Assembly (NCBI GenBank): GCA_009885105.1
Contig: VFLI01000051.1
Coordinates: 62,001-126,000 of the forward strand
Reading direction: 5' to 3'
DNA: 64,000 nt
Source of the DNA: Spirochaetia bacterium
GTDB lineage: Bacteria > Spirochaetota > Leptospiria > Leptospirales > Leptonemataceae
This document shows positions 9,009 to 17,977 of the stretch, one piece after another. Position 1 is the stretch's first letter. Each line of letters starts with the position of its first letter. Under the pieces are notes generated by a model. That model was given only the letters and a program-made list of their open reading frames with translations, did no database searches and had not been told where the DNA came from. Made by a program: the position numbers and the translations under genes.

Positions 9009-9617
9009 ATGCAACTACTAAGAGTTACCGTTTTCCTGACTGTTGTCCTGGCCGCCTTTGCCTGTAAAAAACCCGTTGTCGATATCATGCAGCCGCCAAA
9101 CCTGTCGAACCTTAAATGGGGTCAGGGCATAGACAGCGCAGTCAGATCCTTCACAGGCCTGGGGTGGCAGGTGCTTCGAAAAACGCCGGAATCGCTGGAT
9201 CTCGGTGTATCGCCGATGGATGCCGAGCAGCTAAAAGAGGAGCTCCTGGAAGACATGCCCATTCCCTACAGACTGACCCTCTTCTTTCATGCAGATCGGC
9301 TGACCGTAGCCCGCTTTCTGCGTCGCGATACCGGAACAAATACAGGGAAGTTTTTTGAAAATATTAAAAATTCATACGGACTCTCAGCTCCCGTGTGGAC
9401 CGGCGACAGGAAACGAGAGGATTCACCGACTGGAAACATACGGTATGAGCAGGAAATGATATTTGAAAAGCCGGATGTCTATATTAAAATCTTTCGAAAC
9501 GAAGTCAAAATGAAGGAAGATCAGCTCAATTCCATTGCCGGCGATGAACTGGAAATCAGTATTTTTTCCCGTGTTGAGAATCCGGGCATCAGCGTCGACG
9601 GGCTGAAAGAGCCCTGA
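9009..9617 (+). CDS. Putative lipoprotein of unknown function
   Basis: The 202-residue protein begins with a lipoprotein-type signal: MQLLRVTVFLTVVLAAFAC followed by two Lys, so Cys19 would be lipidated. The mature part has no motif I recognise. It contains a predicted mixed alpha/beta region with SFTGLGWQVLRKTPES near 45 and a basic and acidic C-terminus. It is divergent from flhF across a gap of 186 bases and precedes the aldolase gene by about 100 bases. No function can be assigned. Envelope location is inferred from the lipobox. Confidence 0.75.
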   Translation: MQLLRVTVFLTVVLAAFACKKPVVDIMQPPNLSNLKWGQGIDSAVRSFTGLGWQVLRKTPESLDLGVSPMDAEQLKEELLEDMPIPYRLTLFFHADRLTVARFLRRDTGTNTGKFFENIKNSYGLSAPVWTGDRKREDSPTGNIRYEQEMIFEKPDVYIKIFRNEVKMKEDQLNSIAGDELEISIFSRVENPGISVDGLKEP

Positions 9618-9721
9618 TTGAAATAAAAAAACACATAGAAAATTATTCAGGGCTGACAATTATTGGGTATGGGATGTTTAATTGGAATTACGTTATAGAT
9701 CAATGATCAGGAGATGAGATT

Positions 9722-10771
9722 ATGAACAAAGATAAAATTGTTGAGCTGTTGGGATCGGAAGCGGCCGGTCTTTTGGACTACAAGGCAAAAGTATCCAAAG
9801 AGGATCTGCACCTGCCCGGGCCCGATTTTGTGGACCGCACGTGGGCCTATTCTGACAGAAATCCACAGGTGCTCCGATCTCTGCAGCAGATGTTCAATAC
9901 CGGCCGACTGGGCGGCACGGGATTTCTTTCAATTCTGCCTGTGGATCAGGGCATTGAGCACAGCGCTGGCGCCTCGTTTGCTCCCAATCCAATCTATTTC
10001 GATCCGGAAAATATCGTGAGACTGGCAATAGAAGGCGGATGCAACGCAGTGGCATCGACCTTCGGCGTGCTGGGAACTGTGGCCCGAAAGTATGCGCATA
10101 AAATTCCATTTATTGTCAAAGTCAACCACAATGAACTGCTGACCTATCCAAACAAAGCGGATCAAATTCTTTTCGGGAATGTGGAAGAAGCCTGGAATAT
10201 GGGAGCGGTGGCAATCGGCGCGACCATCTATTTCGGCTCGGAAGAATCCGGTAGACAGATCGTTGAAATCGCCGATGTGTTTCAGCATGCTCACGAACTG
10301 GGCATGGCAACGATTCTCTGGTGCTACACAAGAAACAACGCTTTCAAAAAAGACAAGGATTATCATGTCTCCGCCGATCTCACCGGACAGGCGAATCATC
10401 TGGGCGTTACAATTCAGGCGGACATCATCAAACAGAAGCTGCCGGAAAATAACGGCGGTTTTGAAGCGCTTAAGTTCGGCAAATTTCATCCAAAGATGTA
10501 CACCGATCTGAGTTCCGATCATCCGATCGACCTCACCCGCTACCAGGTGATGAACTGCTACATGGGCCGAGCCGGACTGATCAATTCAGGAGGACCTTCC
10601 GGAAAAAATGATCTGGCGGAAGCGGTGAAAACTGCGGTGATAAATAAAAGGGCCGGAGGAACGGGGCTGATCTCCGGAAGAAAGGCTTTCCAGAAACCGA
10701 TGAAAGAAGGCGCGTCTCTGTTGAATGCGATTCAGGATGTGTATCTTTCTAAAGACGTAACAGTCGCTTAA
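9722..10771 (+). CDS. fbaB: Class I fructose-bisphosphate aldolase (FbaB/DhnA type)
   Basis: This cytoplasmic enzyme cleaves fructose-1,6-bisphosphate into two triose phosphates through a Schiff-base Lys. The 349-residue protein has family segments [12 protein letters not shown] near 78, STFGVLG near 117, FIVKVNHNE near 131 and GGPSGKND near 290. [13 protein letters not shown] lies near 318. A GGAG ribosome-binding site stands seven bases before the ATG. Its 3' end overlaps the convergent SH3-like gene by 23 bases. The PPi-type phosphofructokinase, which makes its substrate, lies just beyond on the other strand, so two consecutive glycolytic steps are neighbours here. Confidence 0.94.
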   Translation: MNKDKIVELLGSEAAGLLDYKAKVSKEDLHLPGPDFVDRTWAYSDRNPQVLRSLQQMFNTGRLGGTGFLSILPVDQGIEHSAGASFAPNPIYFDPENIVRLAIEGGCNAVASTFGVLGTVARKYAHKIPFIVKVNHNELLTYPNKADQILFGNVEEAWNMGAVAIGATIYFGSEESGRQIVEIADVFQHAHELGMATILWCYTRNNAFKKDKDYHVSADLTGQANHLGVTIQADIIKQKLPENNGGFEALKFGKFHPKMYTDLSSDHPIDLTRYQVMNCYMGRAGLINSGGPSGKNDLAEAVKTAVINKRAGGTGLISGRKAFQKPMKEGASLLNAIQDVYLSKDVTVA

Positions 10772-11675
10772 TTTCGTCGAGTCGTCTGAGAACTGCGGGT
10801 GTATTGGCGCTTTGTGTTCGGGCAACAATCGCTCGCAGTTTTTCAAAATCTTTAATTTCCAGTTCTCCCTGTCGGGGCTCATGCGCGAGCAGCAGGGAAA
10901 TTTCTTCGAGCGCACGATCCGCATGAATGCCGGCCGGGTATCGGTCCAGATACCGACCGTAGGTTTCACTGGCTTCTATGAAATAATAACCGGGATCAAC
11001 ATCACATTGACCGGGCAGCATATTGCGCGCTCCTTCCCAGAGAATTTCTTCCAGCGCCGGGGAATCGGGAAATTTTATTTGCAGATCCCAGAATCGGCTT
11101 GAATTTAACAGATACTGCCGCCGAGATTTATCGAAAAATAGATTTGAACTCTGAGAATTGATCCAGCCATTGTAGGGCTGACCTGGCTGCTGGCCGGCAG
11201 GAATTTTTTCCAGCGTCTTTTTTATCGCAAGAAGAAACAACAACGAAATCTCGGCGCTTCCCTGCGTCGAATCAGTCGAATCAAAGGCATCCTGTGATCT
11301 TGCTGAAAAATTGACAAGCTCCACCGACTGCGAAAAATTCAAGTCTTGCGCCAAAAATCGACGGCAGAGACGGATCAATATTTCCCGATTCCTGGATCTG
11401 TCAAAGTTTTCCGTTTCTGGACCAAAAATCCATCCGGTCTCGACAGCGGAATAGCGAACCTTGATCCAGGACCGATCCGGGCCCTGATTTTGCCGTATAA
11501 CAATGCGTGAAAGTTCCGGCAGAATGCTTCCCAGCGCCATCACCGCCACAATGCGCGACCGCTCGTCCGCGCGCTCAAAGATCCGCGCGCCGGCGATGAC
11601 CGTAATTCGTTCCGCCGCAAAAATCTGCGCCGGCAGAAGAACAAAAACCGCGAACTTAACTGAAAAAACGCTCAT
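10749..11675 (-). CDS. Exported SH3-like domain protein
   Basis: The product has a signal-type N-terminus ([22 protein letters not shown]), then an SH3b-like beta region (about 25-90: [18 protein letters not shown] to TGWIFG) of the kind that binds cell wall or protein ligands. A helical, tetratricopeptide-like C-terminal half follows (about 100-300). I cannot name a family for that half. The ATG at 11675 overlaps the PFK stop (TGATG), so translation is probably coupled. A TTG directly before it is less likely. It is the last gene of a four-gene minus-strand unit. The 3' end overlaps fbaB by 23 bases. A periplasmic location is inferred. Confidence 0.72.
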   Translation of the reverse strand: MSVFSVKFAVFVLLPAQIFAAERITVIAGARIFERADERSRIVAVMALGSILPELSRIVIRQNQGPDRSWIKVRYSAVETGWIFGPETENFDRSRNREILIRLCRRFLAQDLNFSQSVELVNFSARSQDAFDSTDSTQGSAEISLLFLLAIKKTLEKIPAGQQPGQPYNGWINSQSSNLFFDKSRRQYLLNSSRFWDLQIKFPDSPALEEILWEGARNMLPGQCDVDPGYYFIEASETYGRYLDRYPAGIHADRALEEISLLLAHEPRQGELEIKDFEKLRAIVARTQSANTPAVLRRLDEIKRLLRL

Positions 11676-12886
11676 CAATAAGGGCGAATCGGCTTTCCGC
11701 TGACTTTTTTGAATTCCAGTTCCTTGACGACAGGAGATCTTCCGAATGTGGTACCCATCGCTTCATAAAGACTGACCTGCGCCGGATCCACGAATCGCTG
11801 CAGAATGGCGTCTTTGACATCCATGTACTCCACAACTCCGTCGGTGCACGATACGACCGTAACTCCAAAAATTCCCTTTTTCGCGAGATGCACGGCCGCG
11901 CTTCCCACTTCCAGTCCAAAATTCGAATCCACTGCCGTACTGAAGCCGCAGCGAACCAGATGGCCCGGCCGAACATCTCTGATTTCAGGAATCTCATTCA
12001 CGCCTTTGACGAACATACCGTGCTTTTTGAAAAAATCCGCGATGGAAGAATCTGCTTTGACTCTATCCTCAATCTGTTTGACCACATATTTGCCCGCGCC
12101 TATCAGTTTCCTGTGCCCGAACGAATCCGGCCCGGAGGTCATGTCGACCAGTTCGTTGCCGGATGCGTCGCGCAGACCCTCCGCGACAACGATGATCACC
12201 GTGCCGCCCTTCACATCGCTGTTCTCTATTCTGCGAAAATAAATTTTCTTAATATGTTCATACAGGACATCAAAATCAACCGGGATTTCCGGGATGAGTA
12301 TCGCATCCGCGCCCGCAGCTATGCCGCCGCGAAAGGCAGTGTGCCCCGCATATCTGCCGAACACTTCCACAATAAGGAATCGATTGTGCGTGCTGCCCGT
12401 CGTCTTAAGATCCCGGAGAAATTCCACTATACGATTGATCGTGCTGTCGCCGCCCACACTGTACGGCATGAGATCCAGATCCATTGTCTTGGGCGCATGG
12501 ATGCAGGGGATTCCCTTCCCGGCAAGATCCACAACAACACTGCCTGTATCGTCGCCGCCTGCGATCACGAGCGCGTCCATTCCGAACTTCTGAAGTCCGC
12601 TTTTAATTCTTTCATATTTCTGTTCGTCTTTAATTTTACTGATTTTTACGCGGGAATTTCCGGCCTCGCTCCCGGCGAGTTCCACCGCGATTCTGTCCAC
12701 TCTCTCGGTAGTCAGCTCAGTCAGCTCCTTGAAATCGACAAGATTGTAGAGTCCGGCATATCCATTGGGAATGATGTATGACTTTATGCCGTAATTCAAA
12801 GCGGTAAGAGCGGCGCCTTTTACAAAACCGTTCAGCCCCCCGCAGTCGCCGCCCGATGTGAGAATTCCAATTTTTTTTATGCTCAT
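11675..12886 (-). CDS. 6-phosphofructokinase, pyrophosphate-type signature
   Basis: The enzyme phosphorylates fructose-6-phosphate to the 1,6-bisphosphate. The N-terminal phosphate site SGGDCGGLNGF lies near 11-21. The residues that separate donors are GGDD at about 110-113 and PKTMDLD near 132-138. ATP enzymes of the E. coli type have Gly at the positions occupied here by the second Asp and the Lys, so pyrophosphate is the predicted phosphate donor. The MSIKKIGILTSGG start at 12886 follows a GAGAGG ribosome-binding site and is preferred over the ATG at 12910. The length of 403 residues fits. It is third in the lolA-like / 602-residue / PFK / SH3 unit. Confidence 0.9.
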   Translation of the reverse strand: MSIKKIGILTSGGDCGGLNGFVKGAALTALNYGIKSYIIPNGYAGLYNLVDFKELTELTTERVDRIAVELAGSEAGNSRVKISKIKDEQKYERIKSGLQKFGMDALVIAGGDDTGSVVVDLAGKGIPCIHAPKTMDLDLMPYSVGGDSTINRIVEFLRDLKTTGSTHNRFLIVEVFGRYAGHTAFRGGIAAGADAILIPEIPVDFDVLYEHIKKIYFRRIENSDVKGGTVIIVVAEGLRDASGNELVDMTSGPDSFGHRKLIGAGKYVVKQIEDRVKADSSIADFFKKHGMFVKGVNEIPEIRDVRPGHLVRCGFSTAVDSNFGLEVGSAAVHLAKKGIFGVTVVSCTDGVVEYMDVKDAILQRFVDPAQVSLYEAMGTTFGRSPVVKELEFKKVSGKPIRPY

Positions 12887-12916
12887 AAATAAACCTCTCA
12901 GCAGATGCAAACCCTC

Positions 12917-14725
12917 TTACAGCTTTACCCCCATACGTTCCAGCTCTTTTTTTGCCGATTCCATTTCTGCCTGCAGCCTGGGCGCCGAGGAAAGCTTAAC
13001 GGTCAATTCCATATCCCGGAAGATATAAAGGTAGTTGTATACATTCATCATAATTTCTTCAAATATTTTTTCGATTGTCCGGCCGTTCATTCGGTTATTG
13101 CTCACCAGTTCACAGTCGAAATGGGGCAGGAATCGCACTCCTGGCGCGGCATTTTCGATCGGCACTTCTTTTGTCCTGTTCACTTTGTCCTTCTGTCCGA
13201 CGGAAGCTTCTGTATTTTTTGCAAGCATATGGTTGTTCATAACCACTCTAAGATCGTTCAGAAAGTTCTTAAATAATTTTATTGATTTTCTCACAATGTC
13301 TATGAATGATTTTATGACTTCATCGCTGGGTCCTTTTTTCATATCTTCCATAAAATCATTAAAATTGTAGCTGACATTTTTGTATTTTTTAATGTAAAGC
13401 TCCATCTCCCGCATCAGCAGTATAAATTCATCAATCAGCGAGTTGAACATTCCCTGTTTGAACAGAATAACCTCCGTGGATGTGCCGATCGCTTTGGTTG
13501 TTATCGATCCGCTCAACAGGGGCAGCGTGCATGTGTCAAAGTCCTTGAGGGCCACAAATAAAAGCCGGTGCGGCTCGCGCTTGTGCGCATTCAGCAGCGC
13601 TTCATTTACGACGCTTTCACTGTATGTTTTTCGCACCACGTCTCCCACAATTTCATTGAGAAAATCAACTTTTACTTTGCCGGAAGGATCCATCTGGAAA
13701 TACTTTGTTTTGATATCGTCAATCTCTTCCAGTTCATTCTTCCTCCGCGTGTAGACTTCCCGCGTTTTTACGATTTTCGCTTCAATAACTTTTCTGACAT
13801 TCTCCGGCGATCTGTAGCGGTCGAGAACCGGTTCACGGACTTTCAGCTCGCTGACGACTGTATCCCAGTCGACGATCTTTTTTCGGCCAAGAACATAAAA
13901 CGCAAGAACCGAATTTTTAATACCGGGCGGCCGGGACTCAAGAGTGAGCAGATACTGTATCGCCGCTTTCAATTTTGAAAGAATCGGCGAGAGGTCCGGC
14001 TTGGAGATAAGGAAATGCGGGAGATCTTCCTTCAGAACCGAATCGATGTTCGGATGCATATTGAGAATCACATAATTCTTCTGCATTGTCAGGGTATCCA
14101 GAATCCATTCTTCAGGGCGGCTTTTTTTCTGAAGATATGGCGGAACCTTTACAAATTCTTCCAGAAAATTGTACATGGCAACAATAACATTATACTGAGC
14201 CGGAGTCCAGGCCTCCCAGCCGTCGCGGATGGCAATCTTCAGACATTTAATGGATGCGACAATCTGATCCTCTTTCAATCCCAGAAACAGATGTTCCACT
14301 TTGGGAGAAAGCGCGTAACTCATGCCAAGAAACCCGGGAGAAATCGTTCCATTCGCTTTGCCCCATTTTACAATTTCACCGCCGAAAAGCCGGCTCAGCC
14401 ATCCGCCTGCTTCGCCCGCATCCGATTTTTTTCTGGCTTTTTTTTCGGACGATACCGAGCCAACGGCGCCGGAAAGACCTCCCGATGAAGAGTGCCCGCG
14501 GCCGGACCTTGCATCAGATCTGCCGTCTGCGGAAGCATGCGCTGAATTTCGCGTCGAATTCCCGGATCGTTCGTCCAGTTCCTCGATTCTTTTGATTCTT
14601 ACGAAAACATCGCTTGTGGTTGCGACAATACCGTCTACTTCTTCCTGCTCTTCCGGAGATCTGGATTTCCGATACAGCTCTCCAAAAACCTTATGCGCCT
14701 GTGAGCGCGTGAGCGTGGGGTCCAT
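12917..14725 (-). CDS. Large conserved-looking protein of unknown function
   Basis: I do not recognise this 602-residue protein. The first 60 residues are helical. Residues about 60-105 form a Ser/Gly/Lys-rich linker. Then comes GWLSRLFGGEIVKWGKANGTISPGFLGMSY and a long helix-rich cytoplasmic-type body with no signal peptide or clear membrane helix. It starts three bases after the LolA-like gene and is followed 30 bases later by PFK, so it is co-transcribed with both. In size and all-helical style it resembles the 516-residue protein at 46498, but I could not establish homology by eye. A scaffolding role is possible but unproven. Confidence 0.75.
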   Translation of the reverse strand: MDPTLTRSQAHKVFGELYRKSRSPEEQEEVDGIVATTSDVFVRIKRIEELDERSGNSTRNSAHASADGRSDARSGRGHSSSGGLSGAVGSVSSEKKARKKSDAGEAGGWLSRLFGGEIVKWGKANGTISPGFLGMSYALSPKVEHLFLGLKEDQIVASIKCLKIAIRDGWEAWTPAQYNVIVAMYNFLEEFVKVPPYLQKKSRPEEWILDTLTMQKNYVILNMHPNIDSVLKEDLPHFLISKPDLSPILSKLKAAIQYLLTLESRPPGIKNSVLAFYVLGRKKIVDWDTVVSELKVREPVLDRYRSPENVRKVIEAKIVKTREVYTRRKNELEEIDDIKTKYFQMDPSGKVKVDFLNEIVGDVVRKTYSESVVNEALLNAHKREPHRLLFVALKDFDTCTLPLLSGSITTKAIGTSTEVILFKQGMFNSLIDEFILLMREMELYIKKYKNVSYNFNDFMEDMKKGPSDEVIKSFIDIVRKSIKLFKNFLNDLRVVMNNHMLAKNTEASVGQKDKVNRTKEVPIENAAPGVRFLPHFDCELVSNNRMNGRTIEKIFEEIMMNVYNYLYIFRDMELTVKLSSAPRLQAEMESAKKELERMGVKL

Positions 14726-14728
14726 AGA

Positions 14729-15328
14729 TCAATTGCTTTGATTCAAAGGATTTTCTACAGTGCGGGAACCCGGAGGAGATTTGTAAGAAAAGAGGCTGGC
14801 TGGAAAATTCTCGACTTTCCTGATGTCCGCCAGTGCGATTGTCATCGGTTCCGTTTCTTCTCCTCTGCGAATGCTCAATTGTTTCAGATAAAAATTTTCA
14901 TCCCACGTCAGTCGAACATCATGAAATCGCGAAGCAGGATTTTCCGGTGTAAGGTAAGCAGTCCTTCCCGTGACCCGAATTTTGAAGCCAGAAAGAATCC
15001 AGCCGAGTCCGCCCCCGCCCGGCACCATATCCTGCCGGCCCAGAACTGTTCCGGAGAATACAAAGAGCTGCCGGCCGTTGGAAGCAATGACCCGCCCGTC
15101 CCCCAGCTGAAGATTCAATTTCCCATTTTGAAAGGAAAGAACACCCCTTAAATTTCCCTGCGGCGAGGAAATAGTCAGTGTGGCCCGAAAACTGTTCAGG
15201 GATTGCATCCTGGAGACTACAGTGCGAACTGCGTCCTCTCCCTCTGACCTTGCGGGGCTGGAGGCGAACTGCAAAATTATCAAGATCAGAACCGGCAGAA
15301 GTTTTTTAGTAAATCGCATCTGAGGCAT
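14729..15328 (-). CDS. LolA-like outer-membrane lipoprotein carrier protein
   Basis: LolA-type proteins ferry lipoproteins across the periplasm. The 199-residue product has a signal peptide (MPQMRFTKKLLPVLILIILQFASSPARS, cleavage near residue 28). The mature part has LolA-like features: VVSRMQSLNSFRATLTISSPQG near 37, then GVLSFQNGKLNLQLGDG and repeated antiparallel beta strands. The C-terminal SLFSYKSPPG segment also matches the LolA style. It opens the minus-strand unit that continues three bases later. Given the many lipoproteins in the window, a true carrier role is plausible, but the assignment rests on fold-like pattern and not on residue-level identity. Confidence 0.7.
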   Translation of the reverse strand: MPQMRFTKKLLPVLILIILQFASSPARSEGEDAVRTVVSRMQSLNSFRATLTISSPQGNLRGVLSFQNGKLNLQLGDGRVIASNGRQLFVFSGTVLGRQDMVPGGGGLGWILSGFKIRVTGRTAYLTPENPASRFHDVRLTWDENFYLKQLSIRRGEETEPMTIALADIRKVENFPASLFSYKSPPGSRTVENPLNQSN

Positions 15329-15405
15329 ACTTCCCGTATGGGAGATTCATTTCAAGGATAACGTAATTTCAGATATGGAAAAAAGTCTATCCACTCCAGG
15401 CCATG

Positions 15406-15545
15406 CCCCAGTATTACTGCCGTACTTCCGGAATCAGCCATGAAAGGACACGAAAAAACACGAACGAAGATGGATTTTTTACCGGTTTTTAAACCTTTCG
15501 TGCCATTTCTTGAGATTTCGTGGCTAAAACACGACAGTAGTGCTA
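15406..15545. repeat. Long imperfect palindrome (CACGAAA class) at the end of etfA
   Basis: The outer arms are CCAGTATTACTGCCGT (left) and ACGACAGTAGTGCTAG (right), which pair as reverse complements with few mismatches. The inner arms GCCATGAAAGGACACGAAA and CGTGCCATTTCTTGAGATTT-CGTGGCT also pair imperfectly. The whole spans about 140 bases with a short A/T-rich centre, and the right tip carries the etfA stop codon. It could act as a bidirectional terminator between etfA and the LolA-like unit. Confidence 0.65.
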
Positions 15546-16478
15546 GCCCAGAACTTTCTTGAATTCCGACGTCAGCACCGGCACAACCTGAAACAGATCA
15601 TCGACGATACCATAGGTGGCAACTTTAAAAATTGGAGCGTCCGCATCCTTGTTGATGGCAACAATATACTTTGAAGATCCCATTCCCGCAAGATGCTGAA
15701 TGGCGCCCGATATACCGCAGGCAATATAACAATTTGGAGCAACCGTCTTACCGGTCTGTCCCACCTGTGTCGAATGGGAAATCCATCCGGCGTCCACTGC
15801 TGCGCGGCTGGATCCCAGCGCAGCGCCGAGAACATCGCAGAGCTCCTGGAGCATAGGAAAGTTTTCCGGCCCCTTGAGTCCGCGACCGCCGGCGACTACA
15901 ATGGATGCATCCGGCAGCTGAACCTTTGATCCGCCCGAGGCGTCGATATCGGCGAGCCTTGCGGAAACATTTCCTTCAGCCGCATCCGTGGTCTCCAGAG
16001 TTTCCGGCCCGGAGTAAGAAACAACTTCCTGCGAATTGGGACGGACTGTGATTACTGCGGGTGACTTCACACGGATTGTCGCATAAGCTTTTCCGGAATA
16101 AACCGGCTTGCGAAGTTCGATCAAATCCATGCTGCCCTTCAATCCGACAACATCAGCGACAACCGTGGCGTTCAATTTTACTGCAAGGCGTCCGGCAAAA
16201 TCTTTTCCCTGAATAGAATGCGGCAGAAGAACAACCTTTGCCTGCTTCTGAACCGCGACCGCAGCGGCGACAGCCGCATAACCCTGCGACGAATAACTCA
16301 CGCTGCTTTTCACGACTGTATCCGCGCCGGCGCTGAATAAATCTTTAGCCTGCGCGTCAGTTCCATTAAAGAGCAATGCTACAACCGGTTTCCCAATGTT
16401 GCGCGCCGCTGAGACCATCTCCTTTGAAATTTTCTTTAGAGCGTCGCCTTTTGTTTCTGCTACAACGAGTATGGACAT
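15543..16478 (-). CDS. etfA: Electron transfer flavoprotein, alpha subunit
   Basis: EtfA binds FAD and, with EtfB, takes electrons from acyl-CoA dehydrogenases and passes them to the quinone pool. The 311-residue protein begins MSILVVAETKGDALKKIS. The C-terminal FAD domain has the conserved GRGLKGPENF near 203, HSTQVGQTGKTVAPNCYIACGISGA near 244-268 and INKDADAPIF near 282. A GGGAG ribosome-binding site precedes the ATG. It follows etfB by 53 bases on the same strand. The two acyl-CoA dehydrogenase genes in this window are its likely partners. Confidence 0.96.
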   Translation of the reverse strand: MSILVVAETKGDALKKISKEMVSAARNIGKPVVALLFNGTDAQAKDLFSAGADTVVKSSVSYSSQGYAAVAAAVAVQKQAKVVLLPHSIQGKDFAGRLAVKLNATVVADVVGLKGSMDLIELRKPVYSGKAYATIRVKSPAVITVRPNSQEVVSYSGPETLETTDAAEGNVSARLADIDASGGSKVQLPDASIVVAGGRGLKGPENFPMLQELCDVLGAALGSSRAAVDAGWISHSTQVGQTGKTVAPNCYIACGISGAIQHLAGMGSSKYIVAINKDADAPIFKVATYGIVDDLFQVVPVLTSEFKKVLG

Positions 16479-16531
16479 AATGATTTCTCCCTGCTGTGAA
16501 TGATTACAATGCTTTTAAATATTTACAGATC

Positions 16532-17293
16532 TCAAATAACCTTTGCCTCTTCACGCAAAGCCTTGACGAGATCCTTCGCTTTGGCTTCCGGCGAATCGCC
16601 TGCAAGAATTCTGCCTGGAGGTCTTGGCGGAGGCGGCTCCAGCGAAGCAACCTCAACTTTCGCGGCAGTGACTCCCAGCGAATCCACAGGCTTTACTTCC
16701 ACCTGTTTTTTCTTGGATGCCATGATGCCTTTCAGAGAAGGATAACGAGGATCATTCAGACTTTTAGTCGCAGTGATCACTACCGGCGTCGCCGATTCGA
16801 TTTTTGCGCTTCCGCCTTCGATTTCTTTTCTCGCGGTGATTTTGCCGCCTTCTGCAGAGACCTGCAGGGCGCTTGTGATAAGAGTGCATCCCATAATTTC
16901 CGCAATCATTGCCGGCACCATGGACGATTGAGAGTCGATGGCATTGTGGCCCGTCATAACGATGTCCGGTTTTTCAGCCTCAAGAAATTTACCGAGAGCG
17001 GTGGCGGCATAACTCACATCCAGCACATTATAGGAATCATCTTTGATATGAATGGCAGAATCCGCTCCAAGGGCGTAGGCTGTTCTCAGCGCGTCCACAA
17101 CCCTGTCCGGCCCGAGAGAAACAGCGGTGATGGTTCCACCCGTCTTTTCTTTCAATCGGAGCGCCTCTTCCAGCGCATTTTCATCAAATGGTGAAACGAT
17201 CCATTTGATACCGGCTTCTGCGATTCCGGCTCCCGAAACTTTTATGCTGGTTTCCGTATCCGGAACCTGCTTGACCAGAACATAAATTTTCAT
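16532..17293 (-). CDS. etfB: Electron transfer flavoprotein, beta subunit
   Basis: EtfB forms the heterodimer with EtfA and carries an AMP. The 253-residue protein shows MKIYVLVKQVPDTETSIKV, NALEEALRLKEK near 40, VVDALRTAYALGADSAIHI near 63, and the family signature around VRDPRYPS-like NDPRYPSLKGIMASKKK near 200. The ATG at 17293 follows GAGAGGTC with four bases between, and is preferred over the upstream start at 17347. A TTGACA hexamer reads toward the gene at 17347-17342, but no well-spaced -10 box is evident. Confidence 0.96.
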   Translation of the reverse strand: MKIYVLVKQVPDTETSIKVSGAGIAEAGIKWIVSPFDENALEEALRLKEKTGGTITAVSLGPDRVVDALRTAYALGADSAIHIKDDSYNVLDVSYAATALGKFLEAEKPDIVMTGHNAIDSQSSMVPAMIAEIMGCTLITSALQVSAEGGKITARKEIEGGSAKIESATPVVITATKSLNDPRYPSLKGIMASKKKQVEVKPVDSLGVTAAKVEVASLEPPPPRPPGRILAGDSPEAKAKDLVKALREEAKVI

Positions 17294-17485
17294 ATTGACC
17301 TCTCGGAATTTATTGGACCAGAATTTAATTGCAATATACAGTGTCAACTTTATTGGGCGGTGGATTTGATATGATTTTTTTCTCTTGTTCAGCTATATAT
17401 TGATAAAATACAGGTTTCCCCAAACAGGGCGGCCATTATGGAAAAAACTTATCAATTCAGCCTCTGCGGCATAAAAACGCGAGGT

Positions 17486-17977
17486 TTAGGTTTCCGAATG
17501 ACTTTCTTTGTCCGAAGGTCCGGGAACTGCTCTCTGAAAGAGCTGCATGCTCCAGATCAACGACAGCACCACGATAAGAAAATTGGCATCCGTTTTCAGA
17601 AAAATACCCAGGCCCAGGATTGGCAGGAATAGATGAACGGCGATATAATGCCCCAGACTCTCAAGGCTGTCCGGCGCGAAGCCGGAAGAGATGGTCCTCA
17701 TAATTGCTGATCTGTAAAAGAACAGTATACCGGCTGATTTTTCCTCGACCGATGTGAGAGAAGCCGTGTAGCGTTTGCGAATTGTCCACGAAAGAACAAC
17801 CAGAACGATAATATCCAATATACCTGCAATGATCAGTGTCAGTGACAATTCTCTTCCCCCGAATTCGAGCCGGTCGCCCGCGTAAAAAGACAGAAAATCC
17901 TTCCCATTTCTGGCTAACCAGTAAAATTTTGTCCGAACGACAGGAATCCTGGAGCAGCAAATGACTACAGCCACCAT
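17486..17977 (-). CDS. Small polytopic membrane protein of unknown function
   Basis: The product has about 163 residues with four likely membrane helices (about 44-64, 85-100, 115-135, 138-155 from the chosen start). The second half carries RSAIMRTISSGFAPDSLESLGHY, and the C-terminus is polar. I do not recognise the family. The start is uncertain: the ATG at 17977 lacks a ribosome-binding site and lies inside the divergent acyl-CoA dehydrogenase gene (17-base overlap). A TTG farther in, near 17850, is an alternative. It lies upstream of etfB on the same strand. The membrane pattern argues that it is real. Confidence 0.55.
   Translation of the reverse strand: MVAVVICCSRIPVVRTKFYWLARNGKDFLSFYAGDRLEFGGRELSLTLIIAGILDIIVLVVLSWTIRKRYTASLTSVEEKSAGILFFYRSAIMRTISSGFAPDSLESLGHYIAVHLFLPILGLGIFLKTDANFLIVVLSLIWSMQLFQRAVPGPSDKESHSET

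Noticed and set aside
9608-9656. AGCCCTGA and TCAGGGCT pair after the lipoprotein gene as a terminator
   Set aside because: The eight-base arms are over 30 bases apart and no T run follows the second arm.
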